DNA from: a virus
Length of the DNA: 64,000 nt
Strand: one strand, 5' to 3'
Virus record (IMG/VR): IMGVR_UViG_3300005529_000007
Span: 1 to 64,000 of that record
In this document: in pieces, positions 56,470-63,120 of the stretch
How positions within the stretch are numbered: the stretch's first letter is position 1
Layout of the letters: every line of letters starts with the position of its first letter
Made by a program: the position numbers and the translations under genes
The notes under the pieces: model-generated
What the model was told of the DNA's origin: nothing
Databases searched by the model: none
What the model saw: only the letters and a program-made list of their open reading frames with translations

Positions 56470-56895
56470 TTACCGCGAGGTCTTTTTTCTCCTCGCCTTG
56501 CGTCCGCTGCGATTGCTCGCAGATACTTTGCGTGCTGCCAACAGGGGCATGGTCTTCATGCCCTTGGCGAACATGGTAATGACGTTCCCGCTCCGCCCCT
56601 TGAAGGTGCCGAGTGCTACATAACCCGCCTTGACGGCGGCCTTCTGGGCAGCGAGCTGGTTGTCGTTCAACGTAATGAGCTTGCAAGGGGCGCTGTCTTC
56701 GGAATCCTCAATGGATGCAACGATGACCTTGATGGCCTCTTCTTCATTCGTGACCAGGTTGTCATCTTTCAGGCTCTCGATCTCGTCTTTGTCTTCAGAG
56801 ATCTGTTGTTTCAAATCCGCGTCGCTCGGGAAGGTGTAGATCACCTCCACCCCGCAACATCCTGGAAAATCGTCTCGATTGATTTCCGTCTCCAT
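56470..56895 (-). CDS. Hypothetical acidic protein with basic tail (141 aa)
   Basis: ATG behind GAAGAGGAGAAAT. The middle is acidic and helical (DLKQQISEDKDEIESLKDD) and the C-terminus strongly basic (SNRSGRKARRKKTSR), a plan seen in DNA-binding accessory proteins. The start overlaps a possible 60-residue frame. No family recognised. Confidence 0.55.
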   Translation of the reverse strand: METEINRDDFPGCCGVEVIYTFPSDADLKQQISEDKDEIESLKDDNLVTNEEEAIKVIVASIEDSEDSAPCKLITLNDNQLAAQKAAVKAGYVALGTFKGRSGNVITMFAKGMKTMPLLAARKVSASNRSGRKARRKKTSR

Positions 56896-56977
56896 ATTTC
56901 TCCTCTTCTTTGTGAATGTCTCCTCCCGGCAGAACCGTGAGGCCTACAAAACCGTGCTCTACATCCGCAGAAAGCAT
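56795..56977 (-). CDS. Possible small overlapping gene (60 aa)
   Basis: ATG at 56977 with AGGAGTGGGAAC upstream. The product (MLSADVEHGFVGLTVL, then DIHKEEEKYGDGN) overlaps the next gene's start by 101 bases. The good ribosome binding site makes it worth listing, but the overlap and composition leave it uncertain. Confidence 0.33.
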   Translation of the reverse strand: MLSADVEHGFVGLTVLPGGDIHKEEEKYGDGNQSRRFSRMLRGGGDLHLPERRGFETTDL

Positions 56978-56995
56978 GTTCCCACTCCTGTGCAT

Positions 56996-57021
56996 AAAAA
57001 AGGCCACTATTTCAAGTGGCC
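56996..57021 (-). terminator. Intrinsic terminator after the FnIII gene
   Basis: GGCCACT (57002-57008) pairs with AGTGGCC (57015-57021). On the minus strand the stem is followed by six T. It lies just beyond the stop of the exported fibronectin-like gene. Confidence 0.85.
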
Positions 57022-57043
57022 TTTATTCTGCGTAGGCGCTGGG

Positions 57044-57397
57044 CTACTTCGGCGCAGCCTGCAAGTTGGATGGAGGCGACGGGAGCACAGGTATCAGTAC
57101 CTGGACTTCTCCGTCACAGGCACTTTCCGCACCTCCTGTTCCGACATCCGAGACGTTGTAGAAGATCGTCTGGCCGTCAGTGAGGCCCACTGTGTCCACA
57201 TACTGAAGGGCGTTGATTCCCGTGGCGTAGGGCGTCGGGGAGCCATTGCAAACTCCCTTGGCCGTGCCCTTATAGATGTTGTACGTCACACCTGGTGTCG
57301 TGGAAGCGTTCCACGAGAGTGTGACGGAATGTTGTCCAGGGGTATTGGCAAACGCCATCCCTCCCAAAGCAAGTACAACAAGCAAGCGTTTAATCAT
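57044..57397 (-). CDS. Exported fibronectin type III protein (117 aa)
   Basis: ATG overlapping the C2H2 micro-gene stop as ATGA. The signal peptide RLLVVLALGGMAFANTP is followed by a single Fn3 domain: VTLSWNASTTPGVTYNIYKG, then YVDTVGLTDGQTIFYNVS and a Cys pair. The protein is probably displayed on or released from the host envelope, perhaps in adhesion or exclusion. Fn3 modules of this style are frequent in soil bacteria and their phages. Confidence 0.72.
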   Translation of the reverse strand: MIKRLLVVLALGGMAFANTPGQHSVTLSWNASTTPGVTYNIYKGTAKGVCNGSPTPYATGINALQYVDTVGLTDGQTIFYNVSDVGTGGAESACDGEVQVLIPVLPSPPSNLQAAPK

Positions 57398-57498
57398 TTC
57401 TTCCTCTTATTGTGGTCCTTGACATGATCCAACAACTTCTCCCAGCGCTTAAACTTCTTCTCGCAATGCCCGCAACGATGTAGTCTTTTCTTGGCCAC
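57394..57498 (-). CDS. C2H2 zinc-finger microprotein (34 aa)
   Basis: GTG with GGGGAGATGAG upstream, stop overlapping the next ATG. The sequence HRCGHCEKKFKRWEKLLD, then HVKDH, gives Cys-x2-Cys-x12-His-x3-His, the classical C2H2 finger with aromatic and Leu core residues at the correct spacing. Basic tails surround it. Such single fingers are rare in phages. It would bind DNA, RNA or protein. Confidence 0.6.
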   Translation of the reverse strand: MAKKRLHRCGHCEKKFKRWEKLLDHVKDHNKRKK

Positions 57499-57499
57499 C

Positions 57500-57787
57500 T
57501 CATCTCCCCTCGTGCACTGAGTAAGCCACCGCAGCACTCTCAGTGCCGATCAGTGCCCATTTGAAAATCTTGGCCGCTCGCTTATGCCCGTGCTTGTTCA
57601 GCTCATGCGTAGCGAGGATCTCCAGCCCCAGGTCGGCTGCACATGAGCCGTACCCAATCGCTGGTCCATGCGTAACAAATGGACGGGCTATGGGGTTTAT
57701 CTCCCGATAGCCCCCTCTGTCCAGGCGCTGCATTGTGAGCTGGCAATCTGTGGCCGTCAGGGCCATCAACAGGGCGAGTGTCTTCAT
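57500..57787 (-). CDS. DUF5658-like membrane protein (95 aa)
   Basis: ATG start. Hydrophobic N-terminus with Asp (LALLMALTATDCQLT), then REINPIARPF, a small-residue helix and a third segment (FKWALIGTESAAVAYSV). The D...E-x-NP pattern resembles DUF5658-type proteins and parallels the product at 2252. Function unknown. Confidence 0.55.
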   Translation of the reverse strand: MKTLALLMALTATDCQLTMQRLDRGGYREINPIARPFVTHGPAIGYGSCAADLGLEILATHELNKHGHKRAAKIFKWALIGTESAAVAYSVHEGR

Positions 57788-57996
57788 CGCTTGAATCCAA
57801 GAACTGTAAGGGCCTCTTGTATCTGGGCATCTCGCTTCGCCTTCGCTGCCTCAATGCGTTGTATTTCTTCTTCGCGGCACTTGGGGCAGAGGTAAGATAG
57901 AGAAGCGTAATCAGATGCCACATACTGCATCTTCACCCCATGCTTGCAGCAGTAGCCATTCCTAGCGAGCACATTGAGGGCTTCATCACGATTCAT
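57784..57996 (-). CDS. Zinc-binding protein (70 aa)
   Basis: ATG start. The sequence has GYCCKHGVKMQ, YLCPKCREEE, a C...CxxC zinc site, then a long helix (QRIEAAKAKRDAQIQEAL). The start lies 10 bases from a dispersed repeat copy (58006), again in place of a normal leader. Function unknown. Confidence 0.55.
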   Translation of the reverse strand: MNRDEALNVLARNGYCCKHGVKMQYVASDYASLSYLCPKCREEEIQRIEAAKAKRDAQIQEALTVLGFKR

Positions 57997-58005
57997 AAGT
58001 TCTCC

Positions 58006-58033
58006 CCACTACCCAAAAACGGGTCACACAGAC
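58006..58033 (+). repeat. Dispersed repeat copy 4
   Basis: CCACTACCCAAAAACGGGTC followed by ACACAGAC, the best match to the family consensus. It lies directly upstream of the minus-strand gene starting at 57996, in plus orientation. Confidence 0.6.
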
Positions 58034-58346
58034 CCAAGTTCCTTTTATCCCCGCGAACCCCGGCATCTCCAGAGCGTATGCAAATCCCCGCCCTATCCGT
58101 AAAGAACTTCTCCGACAAACTTTGTTCCTTGTTTAACGGGACGCCCGGAGTAAAGGGGTACTAATCGGTGATATAAGCTCCCCGATTTCCCCCACCCATA
58201 CGGTTTTCACCAAGGGCCTACCTACGTCGCCCACAGAGGGAACAAACTGATTGCCGTGCCCATCCAATCCAGACAGGAGACAAGATGTCCTGTTCTAGAG
58301 AAGCACAAAACGAGAGCGAGCTTATGATCGCCCACTCCCATACTTC

Positions 58347-58420
58347 CCCCGGCCCGTCCGAGCCGCGAACCTGGACTCCTTGCCTCGAAAAGCAAGGCCC
58401 GTGTCGCTCGGTTGCCGGGG
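58347..58420. ncRNA. Nested stem structure, candidate structured RNA
   Basis: A 74-base element folds as three nested perfect stems: CCCCGGC/GCCGGGG (58347-58353 with 58414-58420), CCGAGC/GCTCGG and CCTTGC/GCAAGG around CTCGAAAA. The length matches a tRNA, but the T-arm and a 7-base anticodon loop are missing on both strands, so it is not a tRNA. Strand and function are unknown. Confidence 0.4.
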
Positions 58421-58433
58421 TTCTGCGAAGAAC

Positions 58434-58751
58434 TTAATAGAAAATTCCATTCCAATTCTGATTGTCGTAATACGTTTCATACTGCGGCTTGGGATCTGTC
58501 TTGACCTTCACCAGGACATCCTCACAGCTTTTCCTGCCGCAACAGGGCACATGGCCCTTGGCCAAATGAAACGCAGGTCTGGCACAGCCCCGGCAGATAA
58601 ACCTTGGCAATTTCCCCCTGCCTTTACAGGTCACACAAATGGGATCTTGCTTCTGGTATCTCGGGTCCACTCGTGTCCCAAGCCCTCTACAAATGGGACA
58701 CACGTCCACTACGATTTCTTTGCCAGTCGCTTGCTCGCTAGAATTCCCCAT
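58434..58751 (-). CDS. DnaJ-like zinc-finger protein (105 aa)
   Basis: ATG at 58751 overlaps the amidoligase 3 gene in a different frame. It contains CPICRGLGTRV, CVTCKGRGKLP, ICRGC and CCGRKSC, the C-x2-C-x-G-x-G pattern of DnaJ zinc centres. It may act as a chaperone-like or RNA-binding partner of amidoligase 3, whose gene is directly upstream. Confidence 0.65.
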   Translation of the reverse strand: MGNSSEQATGKEIVVDVCPICRGLGTRVDPRYQKQDPICVTCKGRGKLPRFICRGCARPAFHLAKGHVPCCGRKSCEDVLVKVKTDPKPQYETYYDNQNWNGIFY

Positions 58752-60148
58752 TGACCCTCGTTCTCCACAAGGCGCTGGTCCCAATAAACCCTGCGCCCGT
58801 TTTTATCCACCTTCCCAAACATATCCAGCTTCCAATTCCCCTCGATGTCCGTGGGATCAGGAATGACATGCTCAACACCCTTGAGAATAGTTTCCATTGC
58901 CAACGTGATCGTTGGGGAGGCAACACCCTCCGCGTGCGGGAAATTTGTGTACGTCAACAGCGCCGCGAGCACCTTGGAATTAGTCGCAATCATCTCGCGG
59001 GCCGCAGCCACGTCGCACGTGTTAATCACCTTCCGCACATCCGCCGCATTGGCCTTCCAGAGCAAATCACACAGGCCAAGCCGCCCGAAGTTCAGGGCCA
59101 CACGGAACAGCTCCATTGTCAAGTGACCAATCGCCGGATGGCACAACCAGAAGTTGCTCAACGTGCGGTATTCAATGCCATACGCAGGCAATCTATACTC
59201 GCCCGCGAGACCGTAGAATCTCCGCCGAATTGGATTGTCGATATTGGCAGCCATGCTGACCGCGCATACACCCAGGACCGCATCCAACGAACGCACGGTC
59301 CGCGACACAATATCGTCATTCGTCGGGATCACACCATAGGTCAAATGTCCACCCGCGAATCTGTACTGCAACCGCCTGGGCTCCGCGACTTCCTGCCCCT
59401 TGTCGCCATAGATATTCCGGCTGGGCGTGCATCCCAGGATCACGTACTTCTCGTCGAGCTCCGCGAGCGTAGATAGGGGAATCTCAACCACATTCTCCAA
59501 GGACAACTTCGCATTTGCGTGCTTCTTCCGCGCCGCACTCAATGTGCGATACAAGCCCTCACGTATGTTGTACGTGACTGATTCCAGGCAATTTGCGGGA
59601 TTCACATTGAACTCCGCCTGGAAGCCATCCCAAAATGCACGCGCACCCACGCCCACACCGTCAGGAGCTCCGCCTTCCTGCATTTTGGCCACACGCTTCT
59701 GGAACTCCTGCTGACTCCCCTCATTACTCTCCAGGAAATCAAACGCATTGAGCACCTGGTCGCCCACCTTCACGAAGATCTCCGGGTCGCTTCCTGTGGT
59801 CCAGGCCGTGCCTTTCCGCATGACATACTTCCCATTCAAAAGCGAATCTGCCAGCCTGCTCTGCAATTCCTTGGTCCGCTCTTCAGGGAGCACCTTCCAG
59901 GGCATAGTTGCCGGAATCTTGTTTGGCACAGTCATCGCAGCAATCGTGTTGTTGTGGCCGTGCAACACGTGCAATTCCGGCCACACATAGGACGTGTTTA
60001 TTTTGCCCGTGTGATCGTAGGTGCCCTCTGCACCCATAACCAGGGCCTCACGTCCCCCGAAGTATCCCGCGCCCCACTCGGGCGGGACCTCCACCGCAGT
60101 ACCTGGGGGAATATCCTTAAATGGAATCTTGTTGCTCATGGTACTCAA
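58709..60148 (-). CDS. COOH-NH2 amidoligase 3 (479 aa)
   Basis: A TTG at 60148 overlaps the upstream stop as TTGA. An ATG nine bases later is an alternative. A 115-residue extension precedes the core. The motifs are TTGSDPEIFV (117-126), GFQAEFNVNP (175-184), AGGHLTYG (265-272) and YGIEYRTLSNFW (323-334). Compared with copies 1 and 2, the second His of GGHVH is Thr, so metal binding may differ. It is the distal gene of an operon whose leader has a long structured RNA and a terminator. Confidence 0.82.
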   Translation of the reverse strand: MSTMSNKIPFKDIPPGTAVEVPPEWGAGYFGGREALVMGAEGTYDHTGKINTSYVWPELHVLHGHNNTIAAMTVPNKIPATMPWKVLPEERTKELQSRLADSLLNGKYVMRKGTAWTTGSDPEIFVKVGDQVLNAFDFLESNEGSQQEFQKRVAKMQEGGAPDGVGVGARAFWDGFQAEFNVNPANCLESVTYNIREGLYRTLSAARKKHANAKLSLENVVEIPLSTLAELDEKYVILGCTPSRNIYGDKGQEVAEPRRLQYRFAGGHLTYGVIPTNDDIVSRTVRSLDAVLGVCAVSMAANIDNPIRRRFYGLAGEYRLPAYGIEYRTLSNFWLCHPAIGHLTMELFRVALNFGRLGLCDLLWKANAADVRKVINTCDVAAAREMIATNSKVLAALLTYTNFPHAEGVASPTITLAMETILKGVEHVIPDPTDIEGNWKLDMFGKVDKNGRRVYWDQRLVENEGQWGILASKRLAKKS

Positions 60149-60552
60149 TGTCCTTTCCCAGTGACTTCAAATCTCTTGTGAAAGCACAGTTGAACCAGAT
60201 CAGCCGCGAACTCAATGCACGTATGATGTACTTGATACGCGGCCATCACCTGCTCAACCCATTTGCGGTCTTCAACAAGGCTAAGCACATCTTTCAACGT
60301 AGCCTTGTATAGTTTGAGTTGCAGCTTCTCCATGACCATCTTGGCTGCCCCCTTGGCATACTGCTCTCTTTCATGCTGTCGTCTCACCAAGTTGTGCCAA
60401 GCGACTTGTTCAGGAGTACCTTCTTGCAGCAAACGTTCATCGGTTACTGTCCTGAGCCCATGCACGAATTTTCCCCTTGAGCGAAGTGCCCTCCCGAGAG
60501 CGAGCCCAAAAACCGTCGCACGTTCACGTCTTTTGGGCGTAAAAAAGGCCAT
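60145..60552 (-). CDS. Protein preceding amidoligase 3 (135 aa)
   Basis: The ATG at 60552 is inside the 3' arm of a terminator hairpin (60547-60577), and its AAGGGG ribosome binding site is in the loop. The product is helical and basic (FTPKRRERATVFGLALGRAL; DVLSLVEDRKWVEQVMAAYQ). It is coupled to amidoligase 3 (TTGA). Function unknown. It could be a partner or substrate of that ligase. Confidence 0.6.
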   Translation of the reverse strand: MAFFTPKRRERATVFGLALGRALRSRGKFVHGLRTVTDERLLQEGTPEQVAWHNLVRRQHEREQYAKGAAKMVMEKLQLKLYKATLKDVLSLVEDRKWVEQVMAAYQVHHTCIEFAADLVQLCFHKRFEVTGKGH

Positions 60553-60577
60553 AGGCAAACCCCTTCTGCCTATGGCC
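60541..60577 (-). terminator. Intrinsic terminator overlapping a start codon (attenuator candidate)
   Basis: GGCCATAGGC (60547-60556) pairs perfectly with GCCTATGGCC (60568-60577). On the minus strand six T follow. The ATG of the 60552 gene lies in the 3' arm and its ribosome binding site in the loop, so forming the stem blocks both transcription and initiation. Confidence 0.8.
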
Positions 60578-60618
60578 TCTTCGCTCTGGGGGAGAGACCT
60601 CCAGGTTTCCCTAGAGGC

Positions 60619-60816
60619 GGGTTCTTATAGAACCCTCACAATGGACCTAATCCACTGTGAGCGTTCCACTGGAACGCCCGACGACTAGCACGGATAATTG
60701 CACCCGCAATAAGTGCGGGTGAGTCAAAACGAGGAAGGTACGTACCCAAGTTCGGATAGGTGCCCTCTCCTTCCAGATGGGAGCTTATGCCGCTCCCTGG
60801 CGTATTACCTCGTTTT
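60619..60816 (-). ncRNA. Stem-loop array, candidate riboswitch or leader RNA of the amidoligase 3 operon
   Basis: Six consecutive stems without coding: GGGTTCT/AGAACCC (60619-60635), CTCACA...TGTGAG with TGGA/TCCA (60635-60661), CGTTCC/GGAACG (60662-60676) and CACCCGCA/TGCGGGTG (60701-60721). A 9-bp long-range pair AAAACGAGG/CCTCGTTTT (60726-60734 with 60808-60816) encloses GGGAGC/GCTCCC (60779-60797). It is followed on the minus strand by the attenuator at 60541-60577, the usual order of aptamer and expression platform. The ligand is unknown. Confidence 0.6.
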
Positions 60817-60909
60817 ATGAGGCCGAACAAAACAGCCACTTTTCTTGCAATCATGCTTTGCCAGTGGCCGCTTCTTCAGGCGTGTAAAAAGCCTCTTGAG
60901 CAATTTCAT
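60805..60909 (-). CDS. Basic amphipathic small protein (34 aa)
   Basis: ATG with GGGAG and a six-base spacer. The product begins KLLKRLFTRLKKRPLAK, a positively charged amphipathic helix, and includes two cysteines. Its 3' end overlaps the stem-loop array. It may be a peptide substrate or toxin-like factor. The evidence is the ribosome binding site and composition. Confidence 0.42.
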   Translation of the reverse strand: MKLLKRLFTRLKKRPLAKHDCKKSGCFVRPHKTR

Positions 60910-60923
60910 GAATAGCTCCCATC

Positions 60924-60952
60924 AAAAAAGGGAACGGAGAATGTCCGTTCCC
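60924..60952 (-). terminator. Intrinsic terminator
   Basis: GGGAACGGA (60930-60938) pairs with TCCGTTCCC (60944-60952) around ATGT-type loop bases. On the minus strand six T follow. It terminates the transcript of the 60978 gene, isolating the downstream structured leader. Confidence 0.85.
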
Positions 60953-60977
60953 TTTTATGTCGTTAGCTATTGCTACT

Positions 60978-61109
60978 CTACGGCGTGTGTGACCCCGGCA
61001 ACATCTGCACCAGCTCATGCTGCACAGAGCGCCTAAGCGCCCTCTGCTTGATGTCATCCAGGGAAACCACCACCAGCAGCAACAACAAAACCACCGCAAT
61101 CCACTTCAT
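60978..61109 (-). CDS. Single-pass membrane protein (43 aa)
   Basis: The ATG at 61109 has AGGAGGGAAGCG directly upstream. A continuous hydrophobic helix KWIAVVLLLLLVVVS is followed by a basic helical tail (DDIKQRALRRS). Terminator downstream at 60924. It may be an envelope peptide of unknown role. Confidence 0.58.
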   Translation of the reverse strand: MKWIAVVLLLLLVVVSLDDIKQRALRRSVQHELVQMLPGSHTP

Positions 61110-61119
61110 CGCTTCCCTC

Positions 61120-61833
61120 CTAATTGCGAGTACAATACGCTTTCGCAGGGGCGCTTGCATAGTGGGTTAATTCCAGCGCTATACCAATCGGGTGCCAATT
61201 CCCTGTCGGGGTGAATCTATACAGGGTTTGGTCATACGACCATCCCCATACTGACGCTTCCCCTGACGGCGCTTCCACACTGCCCGGATTCCAGTTCGGT
61301 GGCGTGTGCGCAGCATCGCACCACGTGGCCACCGGATACCAGCACCCATAGCCATCGCACGTGATTGCGAGACCTGTTCTTTGCAGCACATCCACCGCAC
61401 TCTCGATGTACGTGTTCAAATTAAAGTACTGTGTCCCGGACTTGCATATCGCGCCGCCTGTATAGGCAATCGCATACGTCACCGAGCCCGCGTAAACAGT
61501 CCCTTGAACCATTTTCCCTTGCAAGGCGTTGTTCGTAGCCCGCATGGCCTGCATGTTGCTGTCCCAATATCCGTTCACCGCAACACCGTTGACCGTAAAC
61601 GTCAGCGCCGTAGGCGTTGCATAGCACGTCCAGGGAATGCAGGTGTTACCGTTGCAGTACTCGGTGTCCTCGGAGCCGCCGAATACATCAAACTCAAATA
61701 CATCCGACGGGAAATCACTCCCCGAAGAAACGATCTGCGTACTTGTGGGCGGCGTCACCTCTTGCTGCCCTTGAGCGGCCATCACGAAGATCCCAAGTAT
61801 CAACGAAACTAACACTCCACACCATCGCGTCAT
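61120..61833 (-). CDS. Exported Cys-rich protein (237 aa)
   Basis: ATG start. Signal peptide CGVLVSLILGIFVMAAQGQ; mature part beta-rich with cysteine pairs (EYCNGNTCIPWTC; TCDGYGCWYP). The layout resembles exported host-envelope or spike accessory proteins, and the AQG-Q cleavage is like that of the virion signal peptides at 4089-9381. The sequence CCTAATCTAGGC upstream only weakly resembles the ECF promoter elements. No family recognised. Confidence 0.6.
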   Translation of the reverse strand: MTRWCGVLVSLILGIFVMAAQGQQEVTPPTSTQIVSSGSDFPSDVFEFDVFGGSEDTEYCNGNTCIPWTCYATPTALTFTVNGVAVNGYWDSNMQAMRATNNALQGKMVQGTVYAGSVTYAIAYTGGAICKSGTQYFNLNTYIESAVDVLQRTGLAITCDGYGCWYPVATWCDAAHTPPNWNPGSVEAPSGEASVWGWSYDQTLYRFTPTGNWHPIGIALELTHYASAPAKAYCTRN

Positions 61834-61843
61834 TTTGTCGCTC

Positions 61844-61978
61844 CTATATGCCTAGATTAGGCCGATAAAATCCAGAGCCCGAAGAGGCATTTAGGAGTCC
61901 CCCAGGTTCAGAGAACTTAATCCCATTCCCTGGGGGGTGCGTTGCGAGCAGCAACAACGTCGAGATTATCTTGGCCAC
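61844..61978 (-). CDS. Small protein (44 aa)
   Basis: GTG start within the stop region of the upstream gene, with GGAAA upstream. Residues AKIISTLLLLATHPPGNG give a short hydrophobic front and the remainder is polar. The TAG stop lies 10 bases before the next gene. Translation is plausible by coupling. Confidence 0.4.
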   Translation of the reverse strand: MAKIISTLLLLATHPPGNGIKFSEPGGLLNASSGSGFYRPNLGI

Positions 61979-62136
61979 TTTCCTTTGGTCACCATGATGC
62001 CGCGTACAATGTCGGCTACATGTTGTGGGTCCGCCAAACGCTCTTGCCATACAGCTAATGCCTTCCTGGCCTCTCTACGCAACTGCCGTTTGGAAACGTG
62101 GCGAGTTGCCCGATGTTGAAATATGCCTGCTCGCAT
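61966..62136 (-). CDS. Basic hypothetical protein (56 aa)
   Basis: The ATG at 62136 has AACAGGAGGCAAT upstream. The protein contains HRATRHVSKRQLRREARKAL, a highly basic helix, then a hydrophobic segment. Probably a nucleic-acid-binding accessory protein. No family recognised. Confidence 0.52.
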   Translation of the reverse strand: MRAGIFQHRATRHVSKRQLRREARKALAVWQERLADPQHVADIVRGIMVTKGKWPR

Positions 62137-62174
62137 ATTGCCTCCTGTTAATGTGTTTCTAGTGCTAACCAACC

Positions 62175-62339
62175 CTAACTCGAAGGATTCATAACTTCGT
62201 GGCAAACTGCATGACACTCGCCACAACAACCTGCGTCCGCCGGACAGCGACACCCATTGCCATATTCGTCATCATTTGTGTATCCGTCCCATGGACAGCT
62301 AGGACAGAACCCTTCGTCGTGACAAACAGGGCATGTCAT
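62175..62339 (-). CDS. Cys-rich zinc protein (54 aa)
   Basis: An ATG at 62339 opens 54 codons with twelve cysteines: TCPVCHDEGFCPSC, GCRCPADAGCCGEC and HAVCHE. The pattern is that of a multi-zinc or RING-like knuckle protein. The ribosome binding site is weak, AAAAGCG, nine bases after the previous stop. No family recognised. Confidence 0.5.
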   Translation of the reverse strand: MTCPVCHDEGFCPSCPWDGYTNDDEYGNGCRCPADAGCCGECHAVCHEVMNPSS

Positions 62340-62347
62340 TTCGCTTT

Positions 62348-62740
62348 TCACTCAAATCCCTCCCACCGCTGATTCTTGCCCTCGCCCATGGTCCGCACCA
62401 TACTGCCCGGCTGCGCCATACGCTTCTTGGCCTCACCCTCGCTAATCACTCTCCACTTGAGCTGCGAATCACCCGTGTCCATGTACCTATGGCGTCTCGC
62501 GCCCTCTTTGGGCTGGCTCCATAGCCATCGCGTCGTTTTCCATTTCTGCTCAATACGATCAATCTCGCCCTGGAGGAAATCATCCAGTCTCTTGTACTCG
62601 CAGCCCTCTATGGGACGCATCCCAGGAGGCAATGTCCCCAATTTCGACCTGAGGAACCATTTGCGGACACGGCTGCGCCCATCCTCGAAGCTCTTTAGCT
62701 CCGTTTCGTATTCCTCTTTGGACTTGTAGATCTTGCTCAT
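62348..62740 (-). CDS. Hypothetical helical protein (130 aa)
   Basis: The ATG at 62740 overlaps the upstream stop as ATGA. Charged helices (KIYKSKEEYETELKSFED; DFLQGEIDRIEQKWKTTRW) suggest a coiled-coil or DNA-binding protein. The C-terminus is Arg/Glu-rich and ends WEGFE. A longer frame upstream would overlap the zinc gene. Function unknown. Confidence 0.55.
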   Translation of the reverse strand: MSKIYKSKEEYETELKSFEDGRSRVRKWFLRSKLGTLPPGMRPIEGCEYKRLDDFLQGEIDRIEQKWKTTRWLWSQPKEGARRHRYMDTGDSQLKWRVISEGEAKKRMAQPGSMVRTMGEGKNQRWEGFE

Positions 62741-63096
62741 CGCTTGTTCCACTCCTTGAGAAGGTGTCCCACAAACGCGGGCCAGAGCATATCCATTCCC
62801 TTGCCCCATTGGCTCCAACCACACGAACAACTCGCCAGCGATGGGTTTCTCTCGCGTCCATCCATCGTAAACACGGGGACGTGTTGTAGCATGAACTTCA
62901 CGGGTATATTCACGTCTAGTTCTTTACCCATTGGGATGTGCCTCCGCGGCTTTCGCCAAACGATCACCGTACGTTTGTCTAAACACGGTTCGCAGCTAAA
63001 ATATGTCGCCTCGCCCTCTGGGCGCATCCAAGTAGCAGGTTCCTTGTGGCAATCGTCACACAGTAAACTCGAAGGTTCGATTTTGATCCAAGCCAT
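62737..63096 (-). CDS. Zinc-binding protein (119 aa)
   Basis: ATG start. Two CxxC sites (LLCDDCHKEP; SCEPCLDK) and a further CSCGW near the C-terminus form a probable zinc-binding domain. The centre has a basic IVWRKPRRHIP stretch. It is coupled to the 130-residue gene. No family recognised. Confidence 0.58.
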   Translation of the reverse strand: MAWIKIEPSSLLCDDCHKEPATWMRPEGEATYFSCEPCLDKRTVIVWRKPRRHIPMGKELDVNIPVKFMLQHVPVFTMDGRERNPSLASCSCGWSQWGKGMDMLWPAFVGHLLKEWNKR

Positions 63097-63120
63097 ATCG
63101 TCCTTCCCTACAACACGCGA

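Larger units (their letters stand above)
57997..58433. other. 437-base non-coding region
   Basis: No frame on either strand has a plausible start and ribosome binding site here. It contains dispersed repeat copy 4 and a 74-base nested stem structure near the right end (58347-58420). The remainder (58034-58346) is unremarkable apart from CCCCGC/CCCCACCC C-rich tracts. A promoter for the 57996 gene would have to be here. Confidence 0.5.

Noticed and set aside
58347-58420. tRNA gene at the nested-stem element
   Set aside because: Both strands have a 7-bp closing stem and about 74 bases, but no T-loop (TTCRA) arm and no 7-base anticodon loop can be placed.
60636-60854. 72-residue frame across the stem-loop array
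   Set aside because: Composition is atypical, no ribosome binding site is seen, and the region is better explained by paired stems.
61840-61875. Fourth ECF promoter-like element upstream of the 61120 gene
   Set aside because: CCTAATCT is present, but the GACMAGA half and the 33-bp spacing are missing.
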